A stretch of DNA of 64,000 bases, taken from NCBI GenBank assembly GCA_946807835.1, contig OX327683.1, positions 8,809,001 through 8,873,000 of the forward strand, given 5' to 3'. The notes below the pieces were generated by a model, which made no database searches, was not told the DNA's origin, and worked only from the letters and a program-made list of their open reading frames with translations. The position numbers and the translations under genes were made by a program. This stretch comes from Ailanthus altissimus. Lineage: Eukaryota > Streptophyta > Magnoliopsida > Sapindales > Simaroubaceae. Below, in pieces: positions 1 through 12,840 of this stretch. Position 1 is the stretch's first letter, and every line of letters starts with the position of its first letter.

Positions 1-1013
1 ATTACAAAACGACGCGTTGAACCATACAAGCTAAGGTTAAACATATCCGTATAATCCTTCCGTCATCTATATCCTAGAAGAGCAGAGATATAGATTCTTA
101 CCGTTAAATCTCTATTTGGTCATTTGTGAACTTATCTCCAGATTCATCTTTCGATAAATAATATATGTAAACACTTTTACAATATTGTTTAACCCTACAA
201 AAAACTCTTTCCTTGGGCATACTTCTTATGGGCATAAGACTTTCTGAGATACAATCTCGGAGCATCTAGATATACAACTTACCTATGTAAGCTGATGGAT
301 CTCATATCTACGCACACCGAACTCCATGAGCATCGGACTATACCCAGCGACATATAACGGTCAAACCATAAAATGTCTCTAACATATGTAGAACCAAAGT
401 GTAGTGGATCACTCACAAGCCCACCGTGGGGCTCAGGTCTAAGGATCACGAATACTACTCAACTCGAGAAGACTTTTCATTGATGGCTTCATAGGATGTT
501 TATTGGAGGTCCTCATGAGTCTGTTCAGTATTCAGTCCTTACTGAATATCTGTATGCCTATACAAGTTTCCACTAAACTTATTGTCTGCTAAAATTAACT
601 ATTTGGACCATTCAGATATAGACATACAGTAATCTATATATATTAGGGTTTCACTGATAGACCCGCATCAATAAAATAGACCAGGAACTTAGTATTTTAT
701 AACATACTTGTATAATGATATTTTCTAGCACTATTTGCAACCCTTTGCAACTATATCATTACTAATATATTCCAAGGTGTTTGTCTCATTTCAGACAAGA
801 CTCTAACTCTTTAGATATTGCTAAATATTAGCACTGATCTAAACTCTTTTAGGCTAGATCTAAACTCTTTTAGATCATACAATGTCTAAAATGTTCCAAG
901 CATATTACGATTTCATTAAATATAATTAGAAATTAAAAGAAATGTCAATTATATAAATATTAAAATTAAATATTCATACAAAATGGGATGGCACGTAAGC
1001 ACAAATTCCAACA
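1..1013 (+). mobile_element. 3' part of a long LTR (family L, copy A), cut by the window edge
   Basis: This stretch is homologous to about 49.96-51.01 kb of the window and, in reverse complement, to 5.1-6.1, 55.7-56.7 and 62.3-63.2 kb. It ends in CCAACA at 1013, the same terminus as the complete copy ending at 51013. Shared landmarks in order are an 'acacttttacaatattgtttaaccc' region, repeated CTAACTCTTT words, the hairpin at 857-876 and a GGCACGTAAGCAC block just before the end. No coding potential is visible. The 5' end lies outside the window, so its target duplication cannot be checked. Confidence 0.8.
836..876 (+). repeat. tandem hairpin pair of LTR family L (copy A)
   Basis: Two 20-bp units stand side by side. 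The second (857-876) is a perfect 8-bp stem with a 4-nt loop: GATCTAAA-CTCT-TTTAGATC. The first (836-855) pairs only partly. The equivalent at 50834-50874 also pairs, see that entry. The role is unknown; a retroelement RNA structure or 3'-end signal is inference. Confidence 0.6.
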
Positions 1014-1255
1014 AATGGCCAGCCCAATTGGTACAACCATTGAACCTTAAAAGGCCTATAAGGGATGAGATCCCAGGTTCAACACGGTTGGGGGTCTTGC
1101 ATGAGATTTAATTGTGTATTGGGACGCCAATGACTCTGAGGTATCATCCAGCTGGTGAACCAAGGTGTTGGTGAATCCCACACACTCTATCAAAAATGTC
1201 GTATAGTGTTTATATAAAATTGTTAATGACATGGTGGACAATGTGATTACATAAT
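1014..1255 (+). mobile_element. tRNA-derived SINE-like element
   Basis: A box-like (AGCCCAATTGGT, about 1021-1032) and B box-like (AGGTTCAACAC, about 1076-1086) pol III promoter words lie about 50 bp apart, as in the tRNA-like head of plant SINEs. The head is followed by about 160 bp of unrelated sequence. It begins directly at the end of the long LTR. The 3' boundary and target duplication are not clear. It is not a tRNA gene, because no cloverleaf can be drawn. Confidence 0.5.
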
Positions 1256-3058
1256 TTAGAGATAGTACAAAGTAGGTGTATTTGACAAATAGATAAATTA
1301 TTTGTTATTTGGTAGTAGGGCAAACTTGATTGTAATTCCACACAAATAACTACTTTAGTTAGGGCAATGAACTCATTTCATAATTACAATGTCAATATAC
1401 TAGGGTTAAATTGTGTGTAAAGTGACACAATAGTGAATAATAGTCCTAAAAAATGTTACAAGATAGGTTCATTTATAGTTTCGTATACCGTGACAGAGGA
1501 CGAAGACATGATCATCAAATATCTATTTGACACTAGTCAACCCATAGAGTATGTATACAACTGATAAATGCTATATCTTTTCAACGTATGGCTGATATGT
1601 TATTAATCTATGTAGCGAGTGAGTTGTTGAAACATAGTTCAATATTGTAAACCGAAGCAGCATACTATCACTTAGTTCTAATAGATGGGTTAATGGTGAG
1701 ACTAGTATTCTTAACGTTTTTTAAGTATGAGTGGTGCTGTTGTTGAGGTCATGATTTGTGTGTAATACAAAAAAAAAAATTAAACTGATTTTTGTGTAAT
1801 ACCTATACACATATAATTACAATGTTTTCTGATATAGGAAATAAGTAAATATAGTTTCTTAAGGTGCAATTGGTTCTTACCTACATATTACTCGGTCAGT
1901 TTTATTTTCAATGGCATCTTAGGGAACACATGTAATACATGTCCATTTATTGATGCAACCTTTTGTTAATGGCAGGACTACATTAATAATGTTACAGCAA
2001 GTTCTATAATCGGGCTCAGTGATACTGAAAGTAATGTCTGTACTAATGTATAGATTTTCACTCAAATCAACCTCAGTGGATATCACTGGTACTTGTTAAT
2101 TGTCAATATGACAGAAGAACACATTGAAATCTCTGATCCCTTACTGATCAAGTAGACTTGAGTTCCATTTATAAGGCTTGTCTAATACTAGTAAGTTAAA
2201 AAAGCTGAAGGAGCATATAATATGAATTAATTTGTTGTAGATAGAAGAATTGTACTAGTTGTGTTTTTAAAATGGTATGTCACGTATATTTACAGTTGAC
2301 GTTGTTAGACTTTGTTCTAATGAAGCATATCTATAATTGTTTGAGCAAAGATTTCAGTTTGAAAAGTTTATAATTGCGGTGAGCAATAAAATGGCGAGGC
2401 AAAAAAATAACTTTGACTACGGAGTCAATATGATAATAGTCATGAAGAATGATAGAAATATTTTTTACAAGCATACAAGGTAAGTAATTATGTATACGTA
2501 GAAACAATAGACAATTTGAATAGTTTGAGTATGTCTTGTTTAGTAGTAGGTAACTTGTTTTCTTTGTGAGTTTGGCAGCATGACTCGGAGGATGTCAGAC
2601 GCATAATAGCTTTGCACCTAACACTGTTAAATATGAATATGCTAAAGCATTCTTTGGTACAAAGTGCGTGCCAATGCCATAACTAGGATGATAAAGATAT
2701 GGCCAATAAAAGGAGAAAACAAGAGAGACATTGCAATAAGAAGTCTGGACCTTATGTCCACAAGAGGCGAAAATAATTTGTACCCATTAACATAAAATTA
2801 GTGGTATTATTATGTGGTTTTACAATGTATTCCTGGTTTGCAGTCATGGACACGGTGACTAAAACGTAATGTGTGATGTTAGAAATTGAATTTGTAAATA
2901 TGTACTTTAAGCTACACTTTATAGTTGGACTATAAAGTGATACTTGAAATGAAAAAATGTAGAGGTGCAATAAAAGATTGTTGTGCCTTTTTTTGGGGTT
3001 AAAACTCGGTTGCATATCGATGGTACCGATGAGTATTACTCCATTCCAACATAGCCTG
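1256..3058. other. gene-free repeat-derived DNA
   Basis: No credible gene, exon chain or recognised transposase domain is visible here. About 2900-3058 is a diverged copy of about 4500-4640; both contain ACTTGAAATG and GCAT(A/T)TCGATGG words and end near GCCTGATTA. This points to an older repeat that was later split by the solo LTR at 3064-4442. Confidence 0.4.
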
Positions 3059-4447
3059 ATTACTGTTGTGTGATTTCTATAACACAAACTAACGCAAGTG
3101 CACGTTATCGCAACAAGTAATATATGATAAGTAGAGTGTCGATCCCACGGGGAATTGTTATTACTTGCTAAGTACTAAAATTATGTTCTCCTATTCTTAT
3201 TAAAGCTATTGGCAATTTAATGGTTTTAATATCTAAACTAACTAAACAAGAAATAATAATAATTACAAGAATTGAGCAAGGAGAACAATTGTGATAGCAC
3301 AAATACTCAAATGTCTAGGATTACAATAATCCCTCAATACTTCACTTGAATCCAACTACTCCCCTTAGAACTATCAATATGAATGTCAACCAAGAACTCT
3401 AATATCCTCACAAGCCTCTTTTGCAGGTCAAGTGAGTATATCTCATTCAATTAACTATCTATATGTCTATGATAATCAAATTGAAATAAGATTCATTAAG
3501 TTCAAATTCTCTAAATGGTCATATATGCCTATGAGTATATGTCTATCTCATATGAAACTCATGCTTTTACACAATGATCATACATCAATTTATCCATGGC
3601 CAACACAAAATTTCCTTTGTCAAGTTCATTAAGGTTCCCTAATCAATCTAATACATTTTCATGTAATTAGAAGCATTAAGCATAGAACAAATTGAACAAT
3701 TCCATACCAATATGATAAATAAGGAAAAATAATCAATCCAAACTACATATTGAGTTCACATTGTAATCCTAGCAATAAAACTTAGTTCATAATTGAAAAC
3801 ATAAGTTTAGAGCATCTAACAACATCATTATACATGTTGGAATCAACAACAAATACGAATTTGAAGAGAAGAAAAAATTTCCCTTGATGCAATGGTGATG
3901 TTCTTCCTCCAAAATGCAAAAATTCTTCTTCTTCATCTTGATTTTTGCCTCTTGTTGTTGATTCTTGCTTCCAAGACCCAAATGAAGTGTTTATTTTCGT
4001 GCTCTCTACTACCCCCTTCCTCCTCCTTCCTTTCTTGACTCAACAATGAGTGTTTATATAGGTAGGGTTGCAAAAAAGAGGACAAAAATGCCCTTAAAGA
4101 GTGTCCAGAATTCAGTGCCGCGGCATTCGGGTTCAATGCCGCGGCGCTCATTCTCTGGAAGTGGCGCCGCGGTGCTCAATTTGAATGCCTCGGCGCTGCA
4201 CTGTTCATGCACTATAGAAATTTCACTGTTCACTTTTACTGTTCACGTTTTGAGCATTTTAGTCCCTTCTCGGATTTTCATCTCAAATAGCTTCATTTGC
4301 ATCCGATTTTTGGTATTTTTGCTCCGATAGTGCTTAAACCTATAAAACAACATTAATATGCATAAATGGCCAAATTATTGAGATAAGTTGAACAAATATC
4401 AAGTTAGGAAGATAAAATAGTTTATACAATTACGCCTTATCAATTAC
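3059..4447 (+). mobile_element. solo LTR (1,379 bp) with 5-bp target duplication
   Basis: The element at 3064-4442 begins TGTTGTG and ends TTATCA. It is flanked on both sides by the perfect 5-bp direct repeat ATTAC (3059-3063 and 4443-4447). TG...CA ends with a 5-bp duplication are the signature of LTR integration. No internal domain or second LTR is present, so a solo LTR left by LTR-LTR recombination is the simplest reading; a complete non-coding element is the alternative. It contains the widespread plant-repeat segment GTGTCGATCCCACGGGG near its start and a GC-rich block near 4115-4205. Strand is arbitrary. Confidence 0.7.
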
Positions 4448-4787
4448 CCATCGGAAATGTAACTCATACCATCCTTGAGTATATTAGTAAATGGACAACA
4501 AATTAGGGCTACTTGAAATGTGAAAATGTTAAGAGGTATATTAGATATGTTGTACACTTTATTGCATAAAACCTAATTGCATTTCGATGGCATTGATATA
4601 ATTACATAAATTTGACATTGCCTGATTATATACTGGCATTGTATTTCATGGAGCATTGTTGAACATAGTTCAGCAATAGAAAAATGTAATTACATAAAAC
4701 GAAGTCTTTACATTCATCTATTGAGAAACTCTATTACAAAATTTACATAAAACAATGCAAATATAGTGTAGGTAAAAACATCAACAA

Positions 4788-5036
4788 CTATTGGGCATCA
4801 AATGAGTCGTTAAGAAGATCCATTACATCCGGATCTGCTTCAGAGGTGCCTTCGCTAGCCGAGTCAGTATTCATATCACAGCTGTTATCTTTAAAATGAT
4901 TCTCTGACTAATGACCATACTAACCATACCGACCAAGGATATCACCATAGTCCTTTGATAGTTCACGATACTTGATTGAATTCTTTTTAGGCCTGCCATG
5001 ACTATATGGTCGAGCTGTGGACACTCGACGTGGCAT
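4788..5036 (-). pseudogene. degenerate 83-codon reading frame of unknown origin
   Basis: On the minus strand an ATG at 5036 opens a frame rich in charged residues (starts MPRRVSTARPYSHGRPKKNS). It runs to a TAG at 4788 and is broken by two in-frame stops near the middle. The second half is acidic, with a SEADPDVMDLLND segment. It sits next to other repeats, so a transposon coding remnant is likely. I do not recognise the family. Confidence 0.3.
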
Positions 5037-5111
5037 TCATAAAGTATAAAATATTAAAAATTTAGGCAAAAAGCTACTATAAAAGATCCAATTCATATAG
5101 TTTATATTACT

Positions 5112-7665
5112 TGTTGAAGATGGTGCTTACGTGCCATTTCAATATTGTATAAATATTAATTACTTAATATTTATACAATATACTTTTCAAATAAAATCAT
5201 TAATATTATAATAAATGGTAAGATGCTTGTAATGTTTGAGACATTGTATGAACTGAAGGAGTTTAGATCTGATCTAAAAGAGTATAAATCAGTGCTAAGA
5301 GTTAGCAATGTTATGAGTTAACATTTATAAGACTTAGCAAAATTCTAAGAGTTAGAAACCTTATTTGAAATAGGACAACGACCTGTGAATATATTAGTAA
5401 TGACATAGTCTCAAGGAGTTGCAATTAGTGCGAAGATGTGTCATTATGCAGTATGTTCTCGAACACCTTGTTCCTAATCTATCTTTATTGATGTGGATCG
5501 ATCGGTGAATATCATTTATATATAGATCAGCATATGTCTACATTTGGATGGTCCAGATGGTTATTTTTAGCAGACCATGAGCTTAGTGGAAGCTCGTATA
5601 GACATATGGGTATGCAGTAAAGACTGAATACTGAACAGACTCACGAGGACTTTTAATAGATATCCCATAAAGTCGTCAATGGCAGGTCCTCTCGAGTTGA
5701 GTGGCATTCGTGGTCATTTGACTTGAGTGCCATGGTGGGCTTGTGAGTATTCACTATACTTTGATTCTATGAATGTCAAAGATATTTCATGGTTTGACCA
5801 TTGCATGTCACTGGGTATGGTCCGATGCTTATGGAGTCTGGTGTGCATAGATATGGGATTCATCATCTTACATTGGTGAATTATTTATCCTAATGCTCTA
5901 AGACTGTATTTCAGAAAGTCTTGTGGCCACAAGGAAAAGCCTAGGAAAAGAGTTTTTCGTAGGGTTAAACAATATCGCAAAAGTGTTTACGTATATTATT
6001 TATTGAAATACAAATCTGGAAATAAGTTATAGATAAGCAAATAGAGATTTGACGGCTATGATTTATATTTTTACTTTTTTAAGATATAGGTGATAGAAAG
6101 ATGATACGAATATGTTATGATCTCAACTTATATAGTCTAATACGCCACTTTGTAATATGCATAGCGTGTGCGTGGGACATCATTCATGGACTCATGGAAG
6201 AGTTTCATTTGACAAATCGGGCATGGACTTAGGAAGTCTCATAATACGAAGTGTACTCGTTGTGCACTAAGGCAGCATACCGGTTGAATAGTTCAATCCA
6301 GTAAATTTCAGCAAACCAGACATTTGTTTCAATATCCCTTGGGGTGTGCACTTGTCTACACTTAAGTGTTAAGTATATCATTTAATTAGTTAATAAAAGT
6401 TGTTGACCAATGGAATAATGACAAGTGGCACAATTTGTACCATGGATTGTTTGAGTATGAATTGACCAAATTGCCCTTACTTGTATGCCAAGTAGGATCA
6501 ATTAATTAATTACAAAATTGTTTTGTTTTTAATTAATTATTATTAAGTCAAATGGACAAAGAAAAACATTTGGTATGGGCATATAGGTCACATATTTGGC
6601 AAATTAGAAAGCGTTTTGATTATAAAATAAAATTTAAAAAAAATGTTTTTTTCAATTTTTTAAACATATGGCCGGCCATATACATGTAAAATGTTTTTCT
6701 TCTAATTTAATTAATTAATGTTATTAAGTCAAACAAAGGAACAATGGGGCGTGGTTTTGGCATGGACAAGTGGGGCCTTGTCTTTGACAAACCAAAAAGG
6801 AGCAACAAAAGAAAGAATGAGTTTTGCCATTCTTGAAATAAATTGGCCAGAAAAGAAAAAAAACAAAAAGAGAAAAGAGTTTCTCTTTTGGTAGCCCTAA
6901 AGAAAAGAGGAAAAGGTTTCTCTTTTGTCTTCTCTCTTCAAGTTTGGCCAAGAAGAAGATTAAGAGCAAAGAGTTGCATTTTTATTCTTTCTTCTTCAAA
7001 CATCCAATTTTGGTCTTGAGAAGGAAAAGAGGCAAATGTTGTCTTATTCTCATTTTATTGTTCAAAAGATGAAAAAAATTAAATTGTTTGTAATTTTCAT
7101 GAGATGAGAATTTGGGAGAGGAAAATTTAGTTTTGGGTTTTTCAAAGAGTTGCTCCCAAATAATTTCACCCTTTTAAGAGATTAAAAGTGCTTAAAGAGT
7201 TTAAGCATATATGATCAAATGATTTTGTGAGTTAAGCAAAGAGTTGCTTCAAAACTTATTTCCATTTTGAAACAAATAAAAATAGTTAAAGCAGTTAACT
7301 ATTATCTAAGTTAAAAAAGTTTAGACTAATTATGGTTAAAAGTTAACTAAGTTCGGTGTTTAAGAGTTAAATATCATTGCTAAAAATTGGAGCTACTATT
7401 CTAGAGATCCAAGCTCACCCTAGTTGGGTCCTAGAATTGTCGACAAGTGCGCTTTATGGTGGACTCTGATTCGAAAATTTTCAAAGGCTTACAAGGTGAT
7501 TCTCGATCTTTATTTTCATTAGAGTGATAAAACTTACTTTTTAAATGTATTTGTTGCACTAAAAAATTAGGTTTTCGGTTCCACTTCACTAATATGCATG
7601 TATGATATGCATATTACATTGTAATAAGCACACTGCATATGCATGCACCCTAAAAATTTACCACA
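5112..7665 (-). mobile_element. long LTR, family L, copy B (reverse orientation)
   Basis: Starts TGTTGAAG and continues with TGGTGCTTACGTGCCATT, the reverse complement of the terminus of copies A and at 51013. Homology can be followed through 'tttaaccctacgaaaaactctt' equivalents near 5950 to a 'tggtggact...aaaggctt' block near 7460. The right end is uncertain; CCACA at 7665 is my best guess, from spacing relative to the other copies. No matching 5-bp duplication was found (TTACT left, TTTTT right). It is longer than the two complete copies, and about 6.4-7.4 kb contains AT-rich extra sequence. Confidence 0.6.
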
Positions 7666-7789
7666 TTTTTATTACTTTACTCGTAGCATTAAAATTTGAT
7701 GAATTAGAACTACAGACCGTTTTAAGGTTCCAGTTTTGCAATTTTGTTGGCAAGGGCTTATTGCATTTGATTAAATGACTTTTAGAAAT

Positions 7790-9605
7790 CTATACATCTT
7801 TTCTATGTAGCCCTCAACTTGGTTGCTTCAACAGTTTCACATTCCTAAGCTTTACGGAGCCAATCCCGTTCTCTCGCAAGCAAGTCATCGATGGCAGGTA
7901 TCTTATCCATCCGATTTTTGTTGTCAATTGACACTGTAACCTCTTCCCTTTAGTTCCTTATTATCTGTAGTTATTCCACTTTCTTTGTTAGCCAGGGGAT
8001 AAAGGACGCAACAGTAGCATTTGCCTTCAACTTCTTATTCTCTTCCTCAACCTTCTGGAGCTCCTTCTCTAGTGTGATGATTCGGCCATCGTTGAATTGG
8101 TATTCCTTAGTCATATTAATTGATTGTGCATTTAAGCTATTCTGTTGCTGTTGTAATTTATTAATTTCTCTTTTAAATGCAGCCAAAGCAAGTTGACTAT
8201 TTTGCACCAACTCCTAAAGCTAAACGTATATCAGTTAGTGAAAGCAATTTCAAAAGTAATTACATCAAACTACAAAATCATATTACAACACATACCGTAA
8301 TTATGTCAGTAGAAGTTATCTCTATGATAGTATCATAAATTAATTTTGGGTTGCTTTCAATCATTGCATGATCGGTTCTTGTTGACAATGTTGACTAGAG
8401 TACCATCGACCTTTCTCCATATAATAGAAGAATAGTGGAGTTCTTCCTACCTCTTTATTGGATTTAAAAATGTCATCGGAGCATATTTCTTTTCACCCCT
8501 TAAGTCATCAGAAGACCGTAGACTTTAGTGGTGAAAATCCAATTAAGGGACCCCTGTCTTTCGCAGCAACACCCCTACCTCGTGTAGCTTTTGTCTGTAG
8601 TGGAGTAAAGCCCGTAAATGTCAAATTGGAGGTGCTAGTAAGATCGATAGGATAATCTACAATAAAGGCAAAAATGAAAAAGAAAGGGAAGAGATAAAAT
8701 ATCCAAAGTCAAACACTTTGATGAACCTACTATAAGGAAAAGTGTCCTTGATCCCAACATTAAAATAAAAGGAGAACGGATCGTCTATTCCACGTTGAGC
8801 CTCCCGTTATGCAAGATCTCTTGGTTGACTGTCAAAATGAGCATTATCAATAAATTGAGAGCCCGATCAGGCTTTAAAACATTATGGTCAACCTTAGAGT
8901 TACATCAGTAACTTGTTCGTAGAGGCTTGTGAAATGTCTAGGGCAATTGTTTGAATATGTCCTAGATGGACTTCAAAAAGCAAACCTCCGCGAGGTATAA
9001 CCTTAGCTGCTTTGAGTTTGAAGTGCCCTCTGTACTTCAGGAATTGCAAATGTTATAAATTTTTAAATGTCATATAATCACCTAATGCTTCATCTATCTA
9101 GTTAATGTTATTAGAGAATAACGGTAATGTTGTTGTTGGACTTGCGACACTGTCAACGTCAAAGTTGGTGGTTTGCTGTGGCGAATAGTTATCATACAAC
9201 TTACCAGTACCTTGTAACATTGATATGCCCAGAATATAATCAATATGATCTGTACCATCGTTATTAAGCACCATCATTTCTTGCAGTCGAAGATATTTTT
9301 CCTCATAGTTTCTAACTTTAATCAATTCATTCAAAAACTAAAGCTACTTATTTTATTCTAGACGATTTAGGTAAAATATCTACTGTTAAGAGTTTAATTT
9401 ATGGACTTCAAGCAATCTCTAACTAGTTGTTTTCATTATTAGTAAATATTAAAGGAATCTACTTATTGTACACCTTTGAAGGCTTGTTCATTATGCTTTC
9501 TACGTGATCCCTTGAATCTATAGACACCAACTTCTTCATTCCTCTTACATCAACTTTTTTGTTTACTCTATCCACACCATTACCTTCACGCACCGGTTTA
9601 TTTTT
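7790..9605 (-). pseudogene. degenerate coding remnants with a coiled coil, probably transposon-derived
   Basis: Several minus-strand frames look protein-coding but are separated by stops and frameshifts. From 5' to 3': a segment containing MKKLVSIDSRDHVESIMNKP (about 9600-9480); a 78-residue open frame (9334-9098); an arginine/glycine-rich segment (about 8650-8530); and a 79-residue heptad-like frame (8210-7971) rich in Q, K and E that is almost surely a coiled coil. The last continues past its stop with DKIPAIDDLLARERDWLRKA-like sequence. Order and composition resemble the second protein of En/Spm-like plant transposons, but no diagnostic motif confirms this. Confidence 0.35.
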
Positions 9606-10124
9606 TTCTAATATACTTTTTGGTTATACTATCAAGAGAATTGCGTTTCTGTATAACCTACTTTAATTGACTATTGTAACCACATTACTCTAATTTTTTA
9701 ACCATTAAATTGTGACCCGAAAACCAATTATTGTTGTCAATTAGGACGGAAAATCGAGCCAATTATTGTTAATCGGTTATACTTATTGCATCCTCGTTAC
9801 TTTTGTTGACATGCCACTCTATGCATCCTTCAATTTTCGTTGATAGCGACGTTTTATGCAGTACCGAAGCAGCAGCTATATATTAGCTCCGACCTTATTC
9901 TAAATATGAAATTACTGGATACAAATATAAAAATAAATAATCAAATTTATATCACTATAGTTACAATACATTCCAACTAGGTTGGCACACATTAAACTAT
10001 CTATCATTTGTAAATTCAATCTTTGTTTCTAATAAATTACAAATTTCTACTTCTAAATTCTGATTAAATGTCAAAGTTTTGAAAATATCTTATCATGTCT
10101 TCTTGTCAAATTTACTTTCGATCC

Positions 10125-12060
10125 TCAGTATCTTCTTAATCTTTTACACACTAAAGCTTCCAAAGTTTTTAATGCCAATCTTGACTGCTTTTCGTCTAAT
10201 ATCCTACCCCTTACACTAAAAACAAATTTCAATGTTGCAATGGACACCAGAGGTGTTAGTAAATCTTGAGTCATAATTGATAACACAAGATAAACTCTTT
10301 CGTTTGATTTTCACTGTGATAAAATATCATATTCTTTTTATTGTTGTGTATTCAACATAAAAGAGTAGTTAATATTAATAAACTTTTTCAATTCAAAAAT
10401 AGTAGAAATACTGGAACTAGAATCAACTTTTTTTCACCTTTTAACAAAATAGTTCAAGTAGCTTGGTCACAAACATATTGCTTATTTGTTTCTTCTATAG
10501 CTACAACAGATCCAAATTTATTTTCATAAGAAACAAATAATTGTGTGATAAAATCAAATTTGGTCAAAATCATAAAAACTCTCGAGTTTAAATTTTTTGA
10601 TATCCCAGTCATTAAAACTTTTATAATAGATTAATTGATTCTAGAATCTATTATGACTGTACAAATAAATAACATAGAAATTTATCTTTAATATTTTTAG
10701 AATTTGATCTTTATAGCGGTACATATATCAACAAATATTAGATTATCTCTATAATTAACAAAAACATCACTAATATTATATATATTAGTTAAAGCAATAG
10801 AAGATGAATACGGATACACACATGAATATGCTAATGTGGCATCATTAAATATTTTTAAAAAATGCATATAGTAAAATATAATTTTTCAATCATTATTAGT
10901 TAGTATAATATTTTTCATTTTATCATTATAATAATATGCAATATAATCTCTAAAACTTATATTAGATTTCACTATAATATATGTGGTATTATAATGAGTT
11001 TTCATGTCAAATTTGAACTTTTTATATATGTTCTACAATTATTCAACACAGTTTTAAATTTTTGTCGTCTAGAAGATAATGAAACAATATATTTTATTGT
11101 TTCATTGATTTTTTAAAATATAATAATTAATTATATTCAAACTATCTTGAATAATTAAATTAAGAATATGATAAAAATACCTCAAATAAAAAAACTTGAA
11201 TCATGCGCAGGCATTAATTGAATTAAAAATAAATTTATAGCAACAATATTTACACTTGCATTATCAAAAGTATTACTAATAAATTTGTTGATAATTTGAA
11301 AATCTCTAAAAAAAATTATTAAAGAATTAAAAAAAATATTAACTATGTGTGAATGTTCCAATTCATGAAAAGTAATAGTTTTTTTTTTTGTAAAAGCCAA
11401 TAATTATCAATATAATGTAACATAATGTAAATATACCCCAAATCATCGACACCTGTCCAACACTCAGAAGTAACTGCAAATACTCTTTTAAATTGTGAGA
11501 TTTAATCAACTAGTTTTTCTTTAGTTTGATGATATGCAGTGAAAATATTATTTTTAATAATATTTCTTGAAGCATGAGTCTAGTTGGGTTGAACGTATCT
11601 TTACATAAATGTTTTATACCTTTTATCTTTGGCGAATGAGAGAGGTTATTCATTAGCTGTAATGTATCTACTCATTCCAGTATGCAAGCATTGTTGATTA
11701 TAGTTTAATCTAAAAAGATTTCATCTAGAAGCACTTTGGGCAATTTCAATTTGAGTTGGCTTGTTTGGACCATGTTTCTACAAACATGTCTTGGCATGTC
11801 GATTCAAATGCCTGATATCGTGAGCTATTTTGGCATCAAAGCTTTATCACAAAACTTATAGATAGTTTTTTCTTTAATTTTTTCAGAAACTGTATTTGTA
11901 TGGTTCTCCAGTATAAAATAATTCTAAACATGTGATGTTCAATTTCTTTATATTTTCTAATACTTCCAACATTTTTAATTGTAGAAGTAGATTGACTATT
12001 AAAAATTGTGATGATGTCATTATAATTTCTTTAAATTCATTTGAGGTATTGAAACTTATC
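10125..12060 (-). pseudogene. broken hAT-family transposase
   Basis: Three landmarks of plant hAT (Ac/DAYSLEEPER-type) transposases occur in order on the minus strand. First is a BED zinc finger at about 11865-11770, with YKFCDK and, after a frameshift, DIRHLNRHAKTC. Second is an RNase-H-like core segment at 11400-11182 containing ITFDNAS-like and LMPAHDSSFF words. Third is the C-terminal dimerisation region at 10274-10125, with LVSIATLKFVFSVRGRILD and TLEALVC. Stops and frameshifts interrupt all of it, so it cannot be active. Terminal inverted repeats were not located with confidence. Confidence 0.75.
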
Positions 12061-12299
12061 ATTGTATGGATAATAAATGTGTTGAGAATTTGTAATTGGA
12101 TGAATAAAAATTGAAAAACAAAGAAATAATTTGAAAGATTATAATTTTTTAATTGAGTTGAGAGAGTTTGAGAGAGAGTTGAGAAGTTTAGGGGGTATGA
12201 GTGTCATTTTATAGTTATCCACAAATGGCCCCCTTTGTGATCGTTGATTAAATGGTCAATTTAAATTTTATTTTTTTTAATAAAATTGCAAGACTAACG

Positions 12300-12840
12300 T
12301 GTCATGCCCATGGCCGTACTAGGGCACAACCCAGTGTTACATTTTACATTGATTAGAAATTGAGAGAATCTTAGGTATATATGGTAGGTATGCAGTATTG
12401 CCTTACAAGCTAGTCTTTTGGGCCAATGGTAAGCGCCCGACCCGTGATAAATAGTATCAGAGTAGACCCAAATTTTTATTCGCATGTAAACCTTAAAATC
12501 ATCCCAATGAAAATTGCCACATGGAAAGTGGGTCTCTTATGTCCCTAAAGAGATGGATATTACGAGTCAAGTGGGGCTAGAAAATTCTGTGTCTTGTGCC
12601 CCAATAGAGATTGAAACGTAGGAGATGGGTCCCCTAGCTCTCGGAGATGGGTAATATGGGTTAGGTTGATCCCTGAGTTTGGGTCAAACCGTAACGAGAG
12701 CGTCACATGATTGTGTGGGGAGAATGTCACGTCCCACATCGAATAAAAATTATGTGAATCTTAAATATATACGGACGGATAGACAGTATTACTTAATAGA
12801 CTAATTTTTTGAGTCAATATCAAGAGCTTAACTTGTGACA
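12300..12840 (+). mobile_element. TRIM-like miniature LTR element
   Basis: Two direct repeats, about 12300-12452 (starts TGTCATGCCC) and 12726-12840 (starts TGTCACGTCC, ends TGTGACA), share a block reading GAATCTTA..TATATA.GG..GG.A..CAGTATT..CTTA followed by a CCAAT/TCAAT...GCCCG/CTTG...GTGA end. Just inside the first repeat is TATCAGAGTAG, resembling the initiator-Met tRNA primer-binding site. The total length of about 540 bp with a non-coding centre fits a terminal-repeat retrotransposon in miniature. The flanks (CTAACG and CTAGG) do not form a clear target duplication. Confidence 0.55.

Noticed and set aside
5107..7670. Target duplication for long LTR copy B
   Set aside because: TTACT on the left has no match next to the presumed right end (TTTTT at 7666-7670), so none is claimed.
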